A model generated the notes under the pieces. The model was not told the DNA's origin. It worked only from the letters and a program-made list of their open reading frames with translations, and searched no databases. Positions 1-12,300 of a stretch of DNA of 64,000 nt are shown here, piece after piece. Numbering within the stretch: position 1 is the stretch's first letter; each line of letters opens with the position of its first letter. The stretch spans positions 14,534,290-14,598,289 of the forward strand of contig OZ020489.1 of the NCBI GenBank assembly GCA_963971405.1, written 5' to 3'. A program made the translations under genes and the position numbers. The DNA is from Psococerastis gibbosa. Lineage: Eukaryota > Arthropoda > Insecta > Psocodea > Psocidae.

Positions 1-3000
1 CTTAAGGTTACAATCTTAGCGATTGGTTGGCAGCAACTCCCTGCATATCGTCCTCCAGTTTACTCGGTCCTCGATCTTCCTCTTCAGTTCTTGATATGAT
101 ATTGCTCCTGCGTCTTCTTTTACTTGATCCATGAATTCCTTCTTCGGCCGTCCTCTTCGGTTATTTCCCTCTACTGTGCCCTCGATAATAGTGTGTACCA
201 GATTTTCGTGCCTTAGCAAATGCCCCATCCATTTCGCTCTCCTGATTCGTATCTGGGCTACTAACTGTCTTTCTTCCCCGATAGCGTCTAGCACTCTTTC
301 ATTTGTCACATGGTCCCTCCAGCTGATCCGTAGCATCCTTCTGTAACACCACATTTCGAAAGCTTCGAGTTTCTTTAGTTCCTTACCTGCTATAGTCCAG
401 GTTTCACAGCCGTACAATAAAACACTCCACACACATGTTTTTAGAAATTGCTTCCTGATGGTTAGTTTTATGTTATAGGATTCCAGAATCTTGGATTTTT
501 TATTGAATGCCACCTTGGCTTGTTGGATACGGCTGTTTATTTCAATCGCTGAGCTATTGTCTTCTGTTATTGTGCTGCCCAGGTACTTAAATTGCTTGAC
601 ACTGCTGAGAACTACTCTGTCAAGGGATGCATATGCTTGGCTAATGTCATTCTTATTCTTCACAACCATGACTTTGGTTTTGCTTTTATTTATGGTCATA
701 TTATATCCTCTTGTCAATATGTCCTGCATTGTTTCTAAGGCACGATGTAGTTCCTCTTCGTCGTCAGCGATAAGTGCAATGTCATCAGCGAAACGTATAA
801 TGTCAACTTTTACCCCCTGCACTCTCACACCTCTTACGTCAAGCAACGATTCTCTCATCTCGTTTAAGGCCATTTGTATGTATATATTAAATAGTGCCGG
901 AGATAACGAACATCCCTGTCTTACCCCCTGACGTATTCTGGCCTCTCCAATTTCTGTCCCAGACCTTATGACCACCGATTCATTCTTGTATAGCGCCCAT
1001 ATGATTTTCCTGTCCTTGTGCTTGACTCCAGACTTTTTTAGTATTTCGAAGAGCTTTTTCCATTGGACTTTGTCAAAGGCCTTCTCCAGGTCAATAAAAC
1101 CGATATAAGTTCTACGGTTTCTTCTTAGTCTTTTTTTCTAGCAGTACTCTTAGTGATACAATCGCTTCTCGTGTTCCTCTGCCATTGCGGAACCCAAATT
1201 GGTCTGGGGTTAATCGCTCTTCAATTATCGGATTTATTCTCTTTAGAATTATATTGGTCAGGATCTTGGACGCATGGGAGATTAAGCTGAGCGTTCTATG
1301 TTGTTCGCATTTGGTGGTCCCATCCTTATTAGGCAGTGCCACAATAACGCACTTCTCAAAGTCTCTTGGTATCGAGCCAGTGTTGTACATTTTACAAACC
1401 AGTCTATAGAGCTCTTCCATGCAGTTCTCCCCAATATTTTTTAACAATTCTGCTGGTATATTGTCTACTCCTGGGGCTTTTTTAGCTTTTAACTTTTTTA
1501 CCGCAAGATCGAATTCGTCTCTAAGTATGTTGTCTCCTAACTCACTGTCGTCTGGTTCGTTTTCTAGTATTTCATTCTCATTGACAACACTATTTCCATC
1601 ATACAGTTGTTCAATGTATTCCTGCCATCTTTTGTTTATGGCATCGGCATCATACAGTATTTTCCCATCTGCGCTTTCGATCGCCGGCGACTGTCCCTTT
1701 TTATTCTTAAAGAAGCTCTTAGCCATCTTGTACGGAACGTCTGTGTTTCCTTTCGCCATATGCTCCTCAATTTCAAGACATGTCTCTTGGTAGTAACGCT
1801 CCTTGGCAAGCCGCGATTCTTTGTTAATCTTGTTTCTCAAGGTTTTATACCTTCTTTGGCCTGCTTCCGTTTTGTCCTTTTTGGCTTCCCTCCTTTGCCC
1901 TATTAGCTCCAGGATTTCCTCTGTGATCCATTCTCTTCGTGCTTGTGGTCTATCATTGTTTCGGACTTCTTGGTCTGCCGCTTGTAGTATATTGTCTTTA
2001 ATCTGGTTCCACCATCCCTCTACATCGTCACTGTCTCTGTCAGCAAGGCCCTCTGATGTCTTTGTTTGGTACCGCTCTAGGACAAAGGCATCTTTTAGCT
2101 TTGAGAGGTCCCATCGCTTTTTCGTTCCCTTTTGCAGTTTTTTCAATTTTATTCTGCTTTTGGTCAGTACCATGTTGTGGTCGCTTTCTATGTCGGGGCT
2201 GGAGTAGCTTCTGCTGTCTTTTATTTGGTTCTTATACCTGCCGAGCACTATAATGTAGTCGATTTGGGTTCGGGTTCTACCGTCAGGAGCTTGCCAGGTG
2301 TACCGTCGTCTTGGGTGGTGCTGGAAGAGTGTGTTGGTGATCACTAAGTCGTGCTTTGTGCAGAATTGTACCAGTCTGTTACCGCGATTGTTTCTATTTC
2401 CAAGCCCGTAAGGTCCAACCGTCGAACCATCTCTTCCCAGTCCCACAACTGCATTCCAATCACCCATAATGACTAAGTTTTCATTTGCTTTCACACCCTT
2501 CATTAGTTCTTCTATGCTTTCATATAGTATCTCTACGTCATTATCGTTGTATGTGGACGTGGGCATGTATACTTGTATTATCACCGTATCCACGGGCTTG
2601 GTTTCTATTTTTACTAGTATTATTCGGCCGTTGTATTGTACATAGCTTTTAACTCTCTTTCCCCATTCTTTACCCAGCACTACCCCCACTCCTCCTTGGC
2701 CGGGTTTGCCCTCAATGCAGCCAGTATGGATCACTCTAGTATCTCCGGTCCAGAAGTCACCACTGTTCGGCCATCTCATTTCTGCAATTCCGATGACATC
2801 CAGCTGCATTTTTTTCATCTCTTCCTTCAGGTTCTCTAATTTGCTGTTTTGCAGCAACGTCCTGACGTTCCATGTGGCGTATCTCGCTCCTCCGTCCTTG
2901 TGGTTCTTCAATTCTTTCTTCTTTGTCTTCTTTTCTTCTCTGCTTTCGCGTTGTCTGCTTCTTTCTTCATTCACAGTCGTCGTATTGTCCTTGGTCTTCT

Positions 3001-3540
3001 TCTTTCTTGAGTCGTCTCGAGTAGTCCCCACCCGGAGCTCCGAACGGGGACTTTTTTATCTCCGGAAATTATTTTTACTTGAGACTTTTTCATTATTGTT
3101 GCTGGTCCTGGGGATGCCATGTGTGGCCTTTAATGCGGTGGTTTCCCGTTTCCTTCCGCATCCTAATGCCGTTGACTCCTTATGAGTTCCTCCGCCTTCG
3201 GGGTTAGTTTCCTAACCCCAGGACAATAGAGTGCCCTTGTCCTAACTCCGAAGAACTAGGTGTGGGCCTTATACCGGACCCTTTTCGGTACAGTTAGGCT
3301 TATTTATTGGCGGCCATAATCGCCAAGTCACAAAGAGTCATCGGGCTCATGTGGCATTTTATAGGAAAGCCCACACCACTTGGCTTTCCACCACGCCCTC
3401 ATTCTTTGCCGCTGCTTGGTCGGGGACTGCTTAGTCAGTATATTCGCAGCTAGCCACCACTATCTGGTGGCCGTTCCACTATCCGCCACCTGTGACCCCG
3501 CTAGTGGCCTGCAGCTTAGCCCCAGCAGGAGTGAGTTATC
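1..3540 (-). mobile_element. RTE-type LINE, nearly complete; 3' end runs to the window edge
   Basis: Non-LTR retrotransposon on the minus strand: a GC-rich 5' leader (about 3032-3540), one long endonuclease-reverse transcriptase reading frame (16-3031), and the start of a 3' tail at positions 1-15. There is no RNase H domain and no separate ORF1, which fits the RTE/BovB-like group. The insert is clearly richer in GC than the AT-rich DNA after 3545, and I placed the 5' boundary by that change, so it is approximate. Degenerate relatives of this family lie at 13340-15075, 31440-32045 and elsewhere in the window. The clade call rests on domain order and on motifs familiar from insect 'craniofacial development protein 2-like' repeats, not on a database search. 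Confidence 0.85.
16..3031 (-). CDS. LINE endonuclease-reverse transcriptase, one frameshift
   Basis: Polyprotein of about 1004 aa. After a basic N-terminus comes an APE-type endonuclease with TWNVRTL, GIAEMRW, MGDWNA and the catalytic SDHN. The reverse transcriptase follows, with GVRQGCSLSPALFN and the active-site FADD in RFADDIALIAD. The C-terminal part has the LLYGCETW, RRMLRISW and RRAKWMGHLLRH motifs typical of RTE elements. The enzyme would nick the target and copy its own RNA at the nick. As read, it splits into two frames (1112-3031 and 16-975) at a single extra base in a seven-T run at 1131-1137 (A-run on the coding strand). All the motifs I know are present on both sides of it. The extra base could be a sequencing slip, a real inactivating change, or, less likely, a slippage site. 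Confidence 0.85.
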
Positions 3541-3544
3541 ATGC

Positions 3545-3941
3545 TATATTTAACAGGGTAAACAACGTGGTGGCACGTTTTTAAAGAAAGTGGCAGAACT
3601 CTATTCTAGTGCCACATTTGTTTATATTTTTTGTTCATTTTGGTTATTATAATTTTAAGTATTTACGATAATTGCTTGTGATAATAGATTCTACAAATAA
3701 ATTTAAATACTACAAAATTTTAAACGCGTGTTTCAAATCAATCAACAAAAACAAAGATGGCGGCGGTCAACCCTGAGCTATCGATCGCATCGCAACCTAA
3801 ATAGCACGTTAACCAACTTGAAAGTGGGTTTAGGATAGCACGCTGGTTAGCTTGGTTATCGGTGTGTTAACTTAACTTGATATAACACACTTAACTAGGT
3901 ATAACTCGATAACACGAACACTGTGAAGACCCCTAATAAAA
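3545..3941. other. AT-rich spacer between the LINE and the next host exon
   Basis: No gene, RNA or repeat recognised. It contains a short run of mixed sequence with an ATGGCGGCGG stretch near 3757, but the frame opened there closes within about 16 codons. Confidence 0.4.
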
Positions 3942-6900
3942 CTATTTAGATGGTGAGTCAGCGTAGAAACTTCCTGCATCGTTTCTATTGTCAGCCCTGC
4001 CTGCTGGATTGTGCTTTTCTCTAAGTTGGAACCCGGCAAACTTGGTCACATTTTCTTTGACCACCTTTGCCATTTCCCCGCACTTCCCCTCCCGTTTCAC
4101 CGCTATCAGCCATACTAAGCTTATGGTTAGGCTAAGCAGTATATTTTCTTAACCTCCTATCGTCCCCCGTATTCTTTAACACGGCTGTAACTTGCAAATT
4201 AGAAACTAACTAAATACAAATACTGACGTGGTTTTAGCTGCGCTTTAGCTCGACTTTCAGCAAACTTGCTCTTGATATTGGCAATAGTTTCAACAGACAG
4301 CTGCTTCAGACCATGTAGTCGGGCCCTGTAGTTCTTGGGTTGTTCGTCCTCAGTTTCTTCTGCACCAGGAGCACCACGATTTTTCCAGCCATGAGGCTTT
4401 TGCTCCAGTACAAGTTTGTATTGCTTTCCATTGTTGCAATTTACCTACAACCAGATTTATAAACAGTTAATGACCAAATATATTTTGATATTACTGCATG
4501 GAAAAAGTAAATAAACAAATAGTGGTTTTTTCTTCAATTACTAAGCCATCCTAGCGGAGCCATCCTAAGAAAGCTCGGGACCGCTTGCTTTGCATGCCCT
4601 CCGAAACATGGCCAGAAAATGTAGCAAGTGTGGGACATAAACCAACAACCTTTTGGGTGAAAGTCGGAGTCTGTACCACCACTCTACTCTATAGCAAGAC
4701 ACAGAAAGGAGCGGAAGATCAAGAAAGAGGTACAGAAAACAGAAACCAGTTTGGCGGGCAATCTCAGGACGGAATTGAATTAAAATTAAACGCTAAATGA
4801 TCAAAATTAGACTGACAGAAAAGATTTGAGAAGACTCAATCATCAAAACTGGCGCCAGTAGCTGATTTATATACGACGCAGATAAATATTTTTGAAAGAA
4901 TATCAAGTCTCACAATAGAGATATATATTTTCACCATAGGGTTTCGAAAAATACCTGGCTGCATAGAAGTGAAGAGCGATGAAAAGTCGATTGGAAAAAT
5001 AGGAAACATTACGAGTTAATGTACATAGCATTGGAACCAAAAAAATTCATACTTAGGGTAGTTCCCAGCGGGTAAATGCTACCGTCTGCCATCACTTACG
5101 ATATTTCCGATGCACACAGATAATCTAATCTGGTGAGCTCCCTGGCACTTATCTGATATTATGTATTGAAACCAAACAGATGTTTAATTAAATTTAACTT
5201 TAGCAATACTAATAAATGTAAAAAACTTAACTTATGCATTAACTCGAAATGAAAATGAATATAGTCGTCATTTTCAATGTTACTGTAACTTTCGACTAAT
5301 AAGTATCGAGTAATATTAGTATTTACTGGCAGGAACTATAAATCCTACTATGTAGGAATCACCCTTACTATAATAGTCGAGAGATTAGTTTTCAGCGGAT
5401 GGAGACTGTACCAAGACCAAGTCTTGGATAACCAATAAGCACAACATTAACCTCAACGTACGGTCCAAGAATTTTCCACACTTGGTTCGTAAATTGAATT
5501 CGCTTCAGTGCTTAGCGGTTGGCCAAGACATAAACTTCATTGTTCCGGAGATACCATTTAATCTGGATGCGCAGTAGTTTTTACCCTCGACTCTGGTTGG
5601 TCAATGATATAGTTTTGCAATCAGACCGAATTGTCAAGAGAGAAACATATTTATATAGAAATACGTACCAAAAGAAATATGAAATCAAGAGAATTATCAA
5701 TGCAGACAGAGAAAGATGAAATCTCGCGATTAACAGCAGTCTCTCGGATTTTCGAGCGGGTCATCAAGTCAACCATAAAAATGTCGCCAGTATGGGTGCC
5801 GACAATTGCCACGTGTTGGTATTCCTGAAGACTTTGCCACCATGCAACAGCTGTTCCAATTTTATCCAATGGCTTTCCATAAATATCCTTAAATTTGCAT
5901 ACCGTCTCCATACTGAAGACAAAGCAACACTTATTTAATACATATTCAGGTTCGTTTGAATCCAAGGCAGAGGGAGGCAATACGCAAAACCAAATGATAG
6001 CACTTTCATCCACATAAAGGCGAATAGTATAAATAAAAATGTGTGTAGGTCGCCAATTAATCTCAAAATTTGCTTAGACTATTTACGTGACGTAAACGAA
6101 CAATAAATGACCACTAAATCAGAACATTTCATATACACACATAACATTTGAATTCTGACTAAGTAGGTGGATTTGAAAACACACTAACTTTCTGTCTTTA
6201 CTCGTACTTTGATTTTAAGGTGTTTTCCCAATAATATTGGCCAAATTATCGGCTTCCTTGGCAAGGTACTAGCGTGCTTGTATTTGTGCGAGTCTCTACA
6301 CACCATGCGATCGCAGATGTATCGTAACTCAACAGAAGCTCAAGAATGGTTTTTTGACAAGTTGACGGACATTTGATAAAATATGTGCAACCTTGCTTTT
6401 GAACTGCGATCCAAGTTCCTTAGTCAATCGGATACATTAATTGCATTGTTTATATGCGATTAACCTTTAAGAAATATCCTTACCTAGTCTCAGAAGAACT
6501 GCTAGCCAAGCTTGACCTCCTCGATGATACAGGAGTTCTGCCCCTACTCGCATACGGGTAGGGAAACATGGTGATATCCGAAGCATCCAAAGAGACATCA
6601 GTTTTAAATTCAGGTACAAGTAAGGGCAGTGCTGGTACAGTGTAAAGGTGACAAGCTTCGCTGAGGACCAGAAGAAATGATCCAGATGGGCTGAAGGCAA
6701 GAGCTGCGGGTTTGTGGGAGGTATCCCTGAACCATGGTATTCGCTTGATTACAGGCTTGACCTCGGTGACCAGCAACAGCAAAAACTCGCCACGACTGCA
6801 ATAAACAACAATGTAGTTTTCAAACCTTAGTTAATAGCTTCAGATTTTTCCTAAATAAAAACCTTGACTTGTTTAGGCGACACCTAGGCATATCATACCC

Positions 6901-7656
6901 TTTTGCCGATCGTGTATTATAGGAGTGCACTGTACTCCGAGCTGGCAATCCAGGATTCATCTTTACGGCCATTAGACAATTAAAGACATACTGGCCATGA
7001 ACAGTGAGGACAATATCGCATGGACGGTGAACGTTTGAACAAAGCTGAAGAAATTATGTAGAGACAATGCCTCTGAGACACAACATATAAAATTTTGTGA
7101 AGGTTCAGTTTAACTACCCTGACTGCGTATATACAGAGCCATCGGATGAATTTGACGCCATAGCTGGATTTCTAGACTATTTTGGTTTCATTGAGACATT
7201 TACCTTCCATAAGTGCAACTACAAATGTCTTCTTCATTGTTTACTCAAAAAACCACAAATTGTAGTAGCATGGAAGGAAAATTGCTCATGGCAAGATAAT
7301 GCCTATTCAAGAAAAATTAAAAATAGATTTGCCTATTTACCTTCCATATGTAAACAAAAATATCGCCGTAATGCAACTTTCAATATTAAAAACTATTCTT
7401 GACCGACCTTTAATTTTTTCACAAAATGACTTCTTTTGAGCTAAAGAATCGATAGGTAATAAAATTTTACCATTTTGTATGGGTAGCTAAACTGAACCTT
7501 TACCAAATATTTTGAATAGTGTTTTATCACAGTGCAATTCTGCTTTGTGACGTAATTATTACAGCTTTCTGGTTGAACATTCAGAAGCCAACCCAACTTA
7601 CCTGGCTGTACATTGCCTCGTTGCACACCAAAACTTTATAGCAGAAGCTCGGCGCA
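3942..7656 (-). CDS. Unnamed host gene with beta-propeller-like segments, 3' exons
   Basis: Minus-strand exons with matching phases and good splice sites: 7602-7656 (tentative), 6899-7044, 6484-6795, 5669-5912, 4228-4444 and 3942-4114. Together they encode about 381 aa ending at a TAG. Coding potential is seen in phase continuity across every junction and in protein-like composition. Segments such as ALAFSPSGSFLLVLS and VAIVGTHTGDIFMVDL look like beta-propeller blades, with a Ser-rich loop (SSRRSSLASSSS) between them. The C-terminal part is charged and helical. The last exon (WLIAVKREGK onward) is less certain, and the stop could be an intron read-through. 5' exons were not found. I could not match it to a known family. 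It lies divergently from the DENND10-like gene. Introns hold an antisense SINE at 4573 and another SINE fragment at 6250. Confidence 0.6.
4573..4693 (-). mobile_element. tRNA-derived SINE (family A), partial, antisense
   Basis: Reverse complement of the family A core: the B-box region, the GGCCATG / CGGAGGGCATG segment and the 'three-prime of tRNA' part match copies at 13600, 31650 and 33315. Its A and B boxes have drifted. It lies in an intron of the unnamed beta-propeller-like gene. Confidence 0.75.
4700..5660. other. Intronic DNA without recognised features
   Basis: AT-rich intron between the exons at 4228-4444 and 5669-5912. Apart from the SINE piece at its low end I see no repeat or gene that I can name. 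Confidence 0.4.
6250..6478 (+). mobile_element. tRNA-like SINE (family C), diverged and interrupted
   Basis: The head (AGGTACTAGCGTGCTTG) and the tail (CAATCGGATACATTAATTGC) match the cleaner copy at 43660-43829. The middle carries about 100 bp of unrelated sequence. Located in an intron of the unnamed gene. Confidence 0.6.
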
Positions 7657-7659
7657 CTA

Positions 7660-8775
7660 AGACAGATTTACTACAACCAGTGCTGCTGGGAGATGTCGTA
7701 TGAGCAAATGGGTTAGTACAAAACACTAAGTCCACTTCAGTCGATTTTTCTCAGCAGAGCTACTATTGGTGCTCAGTTTTGCCATCTTGCTCAAATGTAA
7801 AAATCTCCCAGCAGCGCTGTCCAAGTAGAACTAATTTTGTACACAGGGCCTCACTAGTAAGCCTAACGTAGTAAGTCTGGGAAATTTTTAGACCTTACAT
7901 ATACGATGTCTACTCTATGACTACTCAAGTGGGAATGCTACCCATTTCTCACGAAATGGCACGCTATTTGTTTCAATGAAAGAAAAAAAAACCTGTGGTG
8001 CCTGCTGAAAAAAGGTTTTAAAGCCACTATGTAATGTAATACTGCACAATCAAGGCATAGCTACCTACCTTAAGTACAATGCAAGTAATTGGGTACGTCC
8101 GTTTTGACACCAAGCCGATAACTCAATATCATGGCAAGAAATGATCTCTGACAACTTGAAAATAGAGCTTTCCGTGGGCATTGCAGTGTTTTGTCCGGGT
8201 GTTTTAAATCAGCAACAAAGGAAACACGCAGAAAACACACGATGAAAGATAGAGGAATAAATTAATTCCATGTCAAATGTTTAACAAAGAATTTAACATA
8301 AATTTGTTTTAAAACCATATTATCTCATGTTTAAAAATGTTAAGCTTCGTTATTGTTTTCAAAATAAAAGATGGCAACGACTATCAAAATCAAAAATGGC
8401 GACTGTCCATAGACAAATAACTAATATACTGCCATCTATTTATCTATTGTCTATTTGTCTGTGTTTGACCTTGACGGTTGTCCGCCATTTGTAAACAAAC
8501 AGATACTAATAATACTATTATTATTAATTTATTTTTATTAAGGGCTTCGTGGACCATCTGGGACCACCGAGTTACTTATTCATCCAGGAGAAAAAGAACC
8601 ACCCGCCTGATTGTCTATGTCTATGAAGCAAACTATTATGTTAAATTTATATAGATTTTTTTTAAACTAATTTTAAAGTACTGCTGTGCAATTTAAGAAT
8701 AATTATTAATTGTTTGAGGATTATAAGTTGAGTATGGTTAACGAATTAAAAGGGTGTAATATAGTAGGTAAGTGC
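7660..8775. other. Spacer between divergent host genes; expected site of missing 5' exons
   Basis: This stretch must hold, or lie near, the first exons of both flanking genes, but I could not place either. An open frame at 7097-7402 has no recognisable motif and overlaps intron sequence. No clear CpG-rich or TATA-type promoter was seen. Confidence 0.3.
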
Positions 8776-8779
8776 TACC

Positions 8780-9320
8780 CCTAGTCTCTACTAACGGGCA
8801 CCATGTATAATAAAGGCTATTTGCTAGTTGTAGCCAACTGTTGTTGCTGTTGTTGACAGTAGTATGTAATGCTAATGATTGCCAATAATCGATCCATCAC
8901 CGTACAGTTGATTTAGTGGTACCATAAAAAGAGCCGTGCAATTGACTACTCCGCATAATTTTAATCAAAGCACTCCTGAAGGCGTCCAACTTGTCGATCC
9001 TCTTGATTTCAGCCGGGAGTTTATTACAACGACTAATTACAAGGTCAAACACAGAAGTTTTACCTAGCATGGAATTTTTATGTTCTAAAATGAAGTGATC
9101 AGCATTCCTGGTGTCAACTACAATATTTAAGTTTATTTATACCCTCTTGATTTTGATTTTTGAAGTAATCAATGCCTCTAAAACTAGGAATGATGCCTAT
9201 CACCATGTCTTGGCCTTACAAAGAGTAAATAAGGGTTGACTAGTGTGTAGTGTTTCATCAAGACTGGCCAATTGTAGTGATATAGGTTCAATAGCCGCTT
9301 AATGAAAGCACCTCGTTGGA
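8780..9320 (-). mobile_element. LINE 3' remnant (CR1/Jockey-like C-terminus)
   Basis: The minus-strand translation contains the phrase VFDLVISRCNKLPAEIK followed by a helix-like LDAFRSALIKIM. That pattern is common at the end of reverse transcriptases of CR1, Jockey and related LINEs. Several stops break the frame, so this is an old remnant. It ends about 70 bp before the first recognised DENND10 exon. Confidence 0.55.
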
Positions 9321-9392
9321 TTAACATTGCCAGTCGTTAATAGCAATCGACGAAATCAGCGCTAGCTAAATTCAGATGTATTTAAATTTCAG

Positions 9393-12300
9393 AGCAAGAT
9401 TTTAACAATGAAACCCTGTGGGTTTGGTCATTTCCTACGGTATCCCAATTTCAAAAGAGTTTTGTATTAAGAAAGTTGGCAGACATCAATAGTCAAACTC
9501 AAATATTTGCATTTTGCAAACAAGGGCAGTTGTGGTGTTATATCTATACAGCTCAAGTTTTTGAAACGGATGGTCTCTCTGGGGTAAGTATGGTGCTATT
9601 ATTTTGCTGGGCAAGCCAGTGCAAGAATTTCTCTTTAGGGAAGTGGATCTGCTGCAGTCACTCATCTCATCACCTTCCAATGATAAATAATAACTTAATA
9701 TAATAAAGATTTTTTTAGGATTCAAGGCCGTTGTACAACAAGGAAAATGAAGGAATTTCCACTCTACAGCTTGGACGAGTTCAGGGAACTAAGTTGGGAT
9801 GCATAACATATTAACCCCCCTCCCCGTTTAACGTATGCTTTCGCATTAAACTGTTTTGATTTGTTTTGGACGCCGTCTATCCCACCTTTGTGGGTCATGG
9901 GCAAAGGTTGATTGATTGATTGATCAACCTACTGTTGGTAAAGTAGGAACTTAAATTGCCTCGTTAAAAGAACTAGCAGTCATAAATACCTACTTATTGT
10001 GCGTGTTCAGTAACCCGCTTTGAAACAGTCCAATATTGGGCAGCTTGAACGGCCCTATTATTCACCTCAAATAGATAATCAATCATGCAGCTTCAGTGAG
10101 ACCAACAGGTGATCGGAACAGCCGTTATAAATTTAGAATTTACTTATTAACAATGCTTATAACTAATGGTTCAAATTTTAATTCATTTTAGGTGAAGCAA
10201 TGCGCGCTGATCTTATGGTCAACAGATTTCCACCCTGATAAGTATAGGATGCTATGCCGTGTTCTTAGTAAAAGTTACTGTAAATCTGGAAGTCCTGTGA
10301 TAGTTCTTGAGCTATATCTTTCAGTCACAACAAAGGGGACATGCACTACCGAAGAAAATGGCACTTTTACCTTGAAAATGTTTCAACCATACCCTGAAAA
10401 TGCAGATGCGCGCGTAGCAAGTACGTTAAGTCTTATTGCCAGTTGAACACTAAATATAAAAATTAGGATGGCAATTATACAAAACCTTTAGTAATTTAGT
10501 TGACATCTAATTTGTTACTTGCTTCCGTCGGATGTCGTATTCTCTTTTTATCATCATTCTGGGCATCTAAATGGATGATTCTGTCTCTGATCAATAAATA
10601 ATAGGTTCAATTCTACACATACTAGTCTCCTTATTAACAGTCTAAACTGACTTCACTCATTATTGTATTATTGTAAGGACATGTTGAGTAGTGGTACAGC
10701 CTCCAACTTTCACCCGAAAGGATGTTGGTTCAAGTCCTACCCTAGCTAGATTTTCGGGCCATGCTTCGGAGGGCATGTAAAGCAGGCGGTCCCGGGCCTT
10801 TCTAGTTGGGTGTAAGAGAGGGCTTTATAGCCCTAACTCCGCCAGGTTGGCTTAGTAATAGAACAAAAAAGTCAATATTTATTTATTTATTATTATTATT
10901 TTATTCACAATAAGAGGGGCTCGCATGACACCGGAGAATGGTCGTAGTGGCCCTATTTAGTTGTTGAATCCAAACCAAGCAGGTACCGGCACAGCGGCAC
11001 TCCACAACAGTCCCCTGCACTTAGCTTAACGAAGCAGTTACCTAACAAAATAATATGAAAATCTGGCGTTGCACACAACCCCCATTCATACGAGGCAACT
11101 CAGGTACCGGCACAGCGGCACTGCACAACTCGTGACCCCTCTAAAACAGTCCCCTGCATTTAGCTTATGGACATGGAAGGCTCACCATTCTTTTGGGATG
11201 TCCCTTTTTTGAGGTGCGGACACAGGCAAGGAAGAGAATTTCGCTTATAAGCTCAAATTGACTCAACGTTTTGGTTAGAAAACGTTTGTATTGGAAAAAG
11301 AAAAGGGCTGTTTTTAGGGGTTTTCCGGCAATTATTCGATTTTTTTCGCCGTAAAAACCATCGTTGAACTTCAATGAACATTTAAAAAAAAGAATTGTCC
11401 AAATTGGTCCAGGCGTTGTTGAGTTATCCGCTTAGCGACACATTTTGCGATTCATTTTTATATATAAGAAAATGAGTGGGTCAATGATAGGTTTTTTTTT
11501 ATTCGACCAAACAGTGCACGCCTTATAGACAATAAAAATCGTGGTTGCAAGGCGTTTTCTGATTGGCTGTCCCATCTCCTATATAGAAATCTAGGATAGA
11601 TTAAGTTGATGAGGATTTGATAACCATGCACTTGCAGATCAAGTTCCGATTTTTATATTAATTTGGTCCACAATTTTATTTTTATTTTTTAATTTCAGAG
11701 CTGATATCTATGTTTGGGCTGGAGACGATCTTGATCTACACGGCATTGTTGCTGAAGAAGCGTCTGTTTGTGTACGACCACAACCTGACGACATTGCTGC
11801 ACACGGTGGAAACTCTGCCTCTGCTGATGACTCACCGCCATCTCACCAACTGTATTTACCCATGGGTTCATTTTGTCACCGAAGAAACCAATGAATTCAA
11901 GGTTTGTGTTATTGTAGTTATATTGTAGCATTAAAAATGTAAATAATAAAAAAAAATAGCGTAACACAAAACTTTGAGCACTTTCTGCATGAATAACATA
12001 GGATAGCCCACTAGCAAAGCCACAACTTATTACCTATACACAACAAATAGTTGTTTTGCTAAACCTAACAACTGCAACTGCGTTAATTGAACCACAGCCC
12101 AATGTTACGCCCTAGGCCTAACACAAGAGCATACGCTCTTCTTGGCTTAGGCTCAGGGCTGAGGACAGACGACCAACCTCTGTTGTGTAAATGTTATATC
12201 GGTCATCACGTGTTTTTTTTTTTTTTTTTTTAAAGATTAATCGCATACAAACAATTTAATGAATGTATCCGATTGCTCTTTTCAGTCGCCTCTGTAGGTT

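Noticed and set aside
491-931. 146 aa plus-strand open frame
   Set aside because: Antisense shadow of the LINE reverse transcriptase.
2706-3185. 159 aa plus-strand open frame
   Set aside because: Antisense to the LINE endonuclease start and leader; no motif.
7097-7402. 101 aa plus-strand frame as a possible first exon of DENND10
   Set aside because: No DENN N-terminal motif (no IEKD-like end), no donor in the right phase, and AT-rich composition like an intron.
9901-9930. TTGATTGATTGATTGATC as a functional site
   Set aside because: Short simple repeat with nothing around it to support a role.
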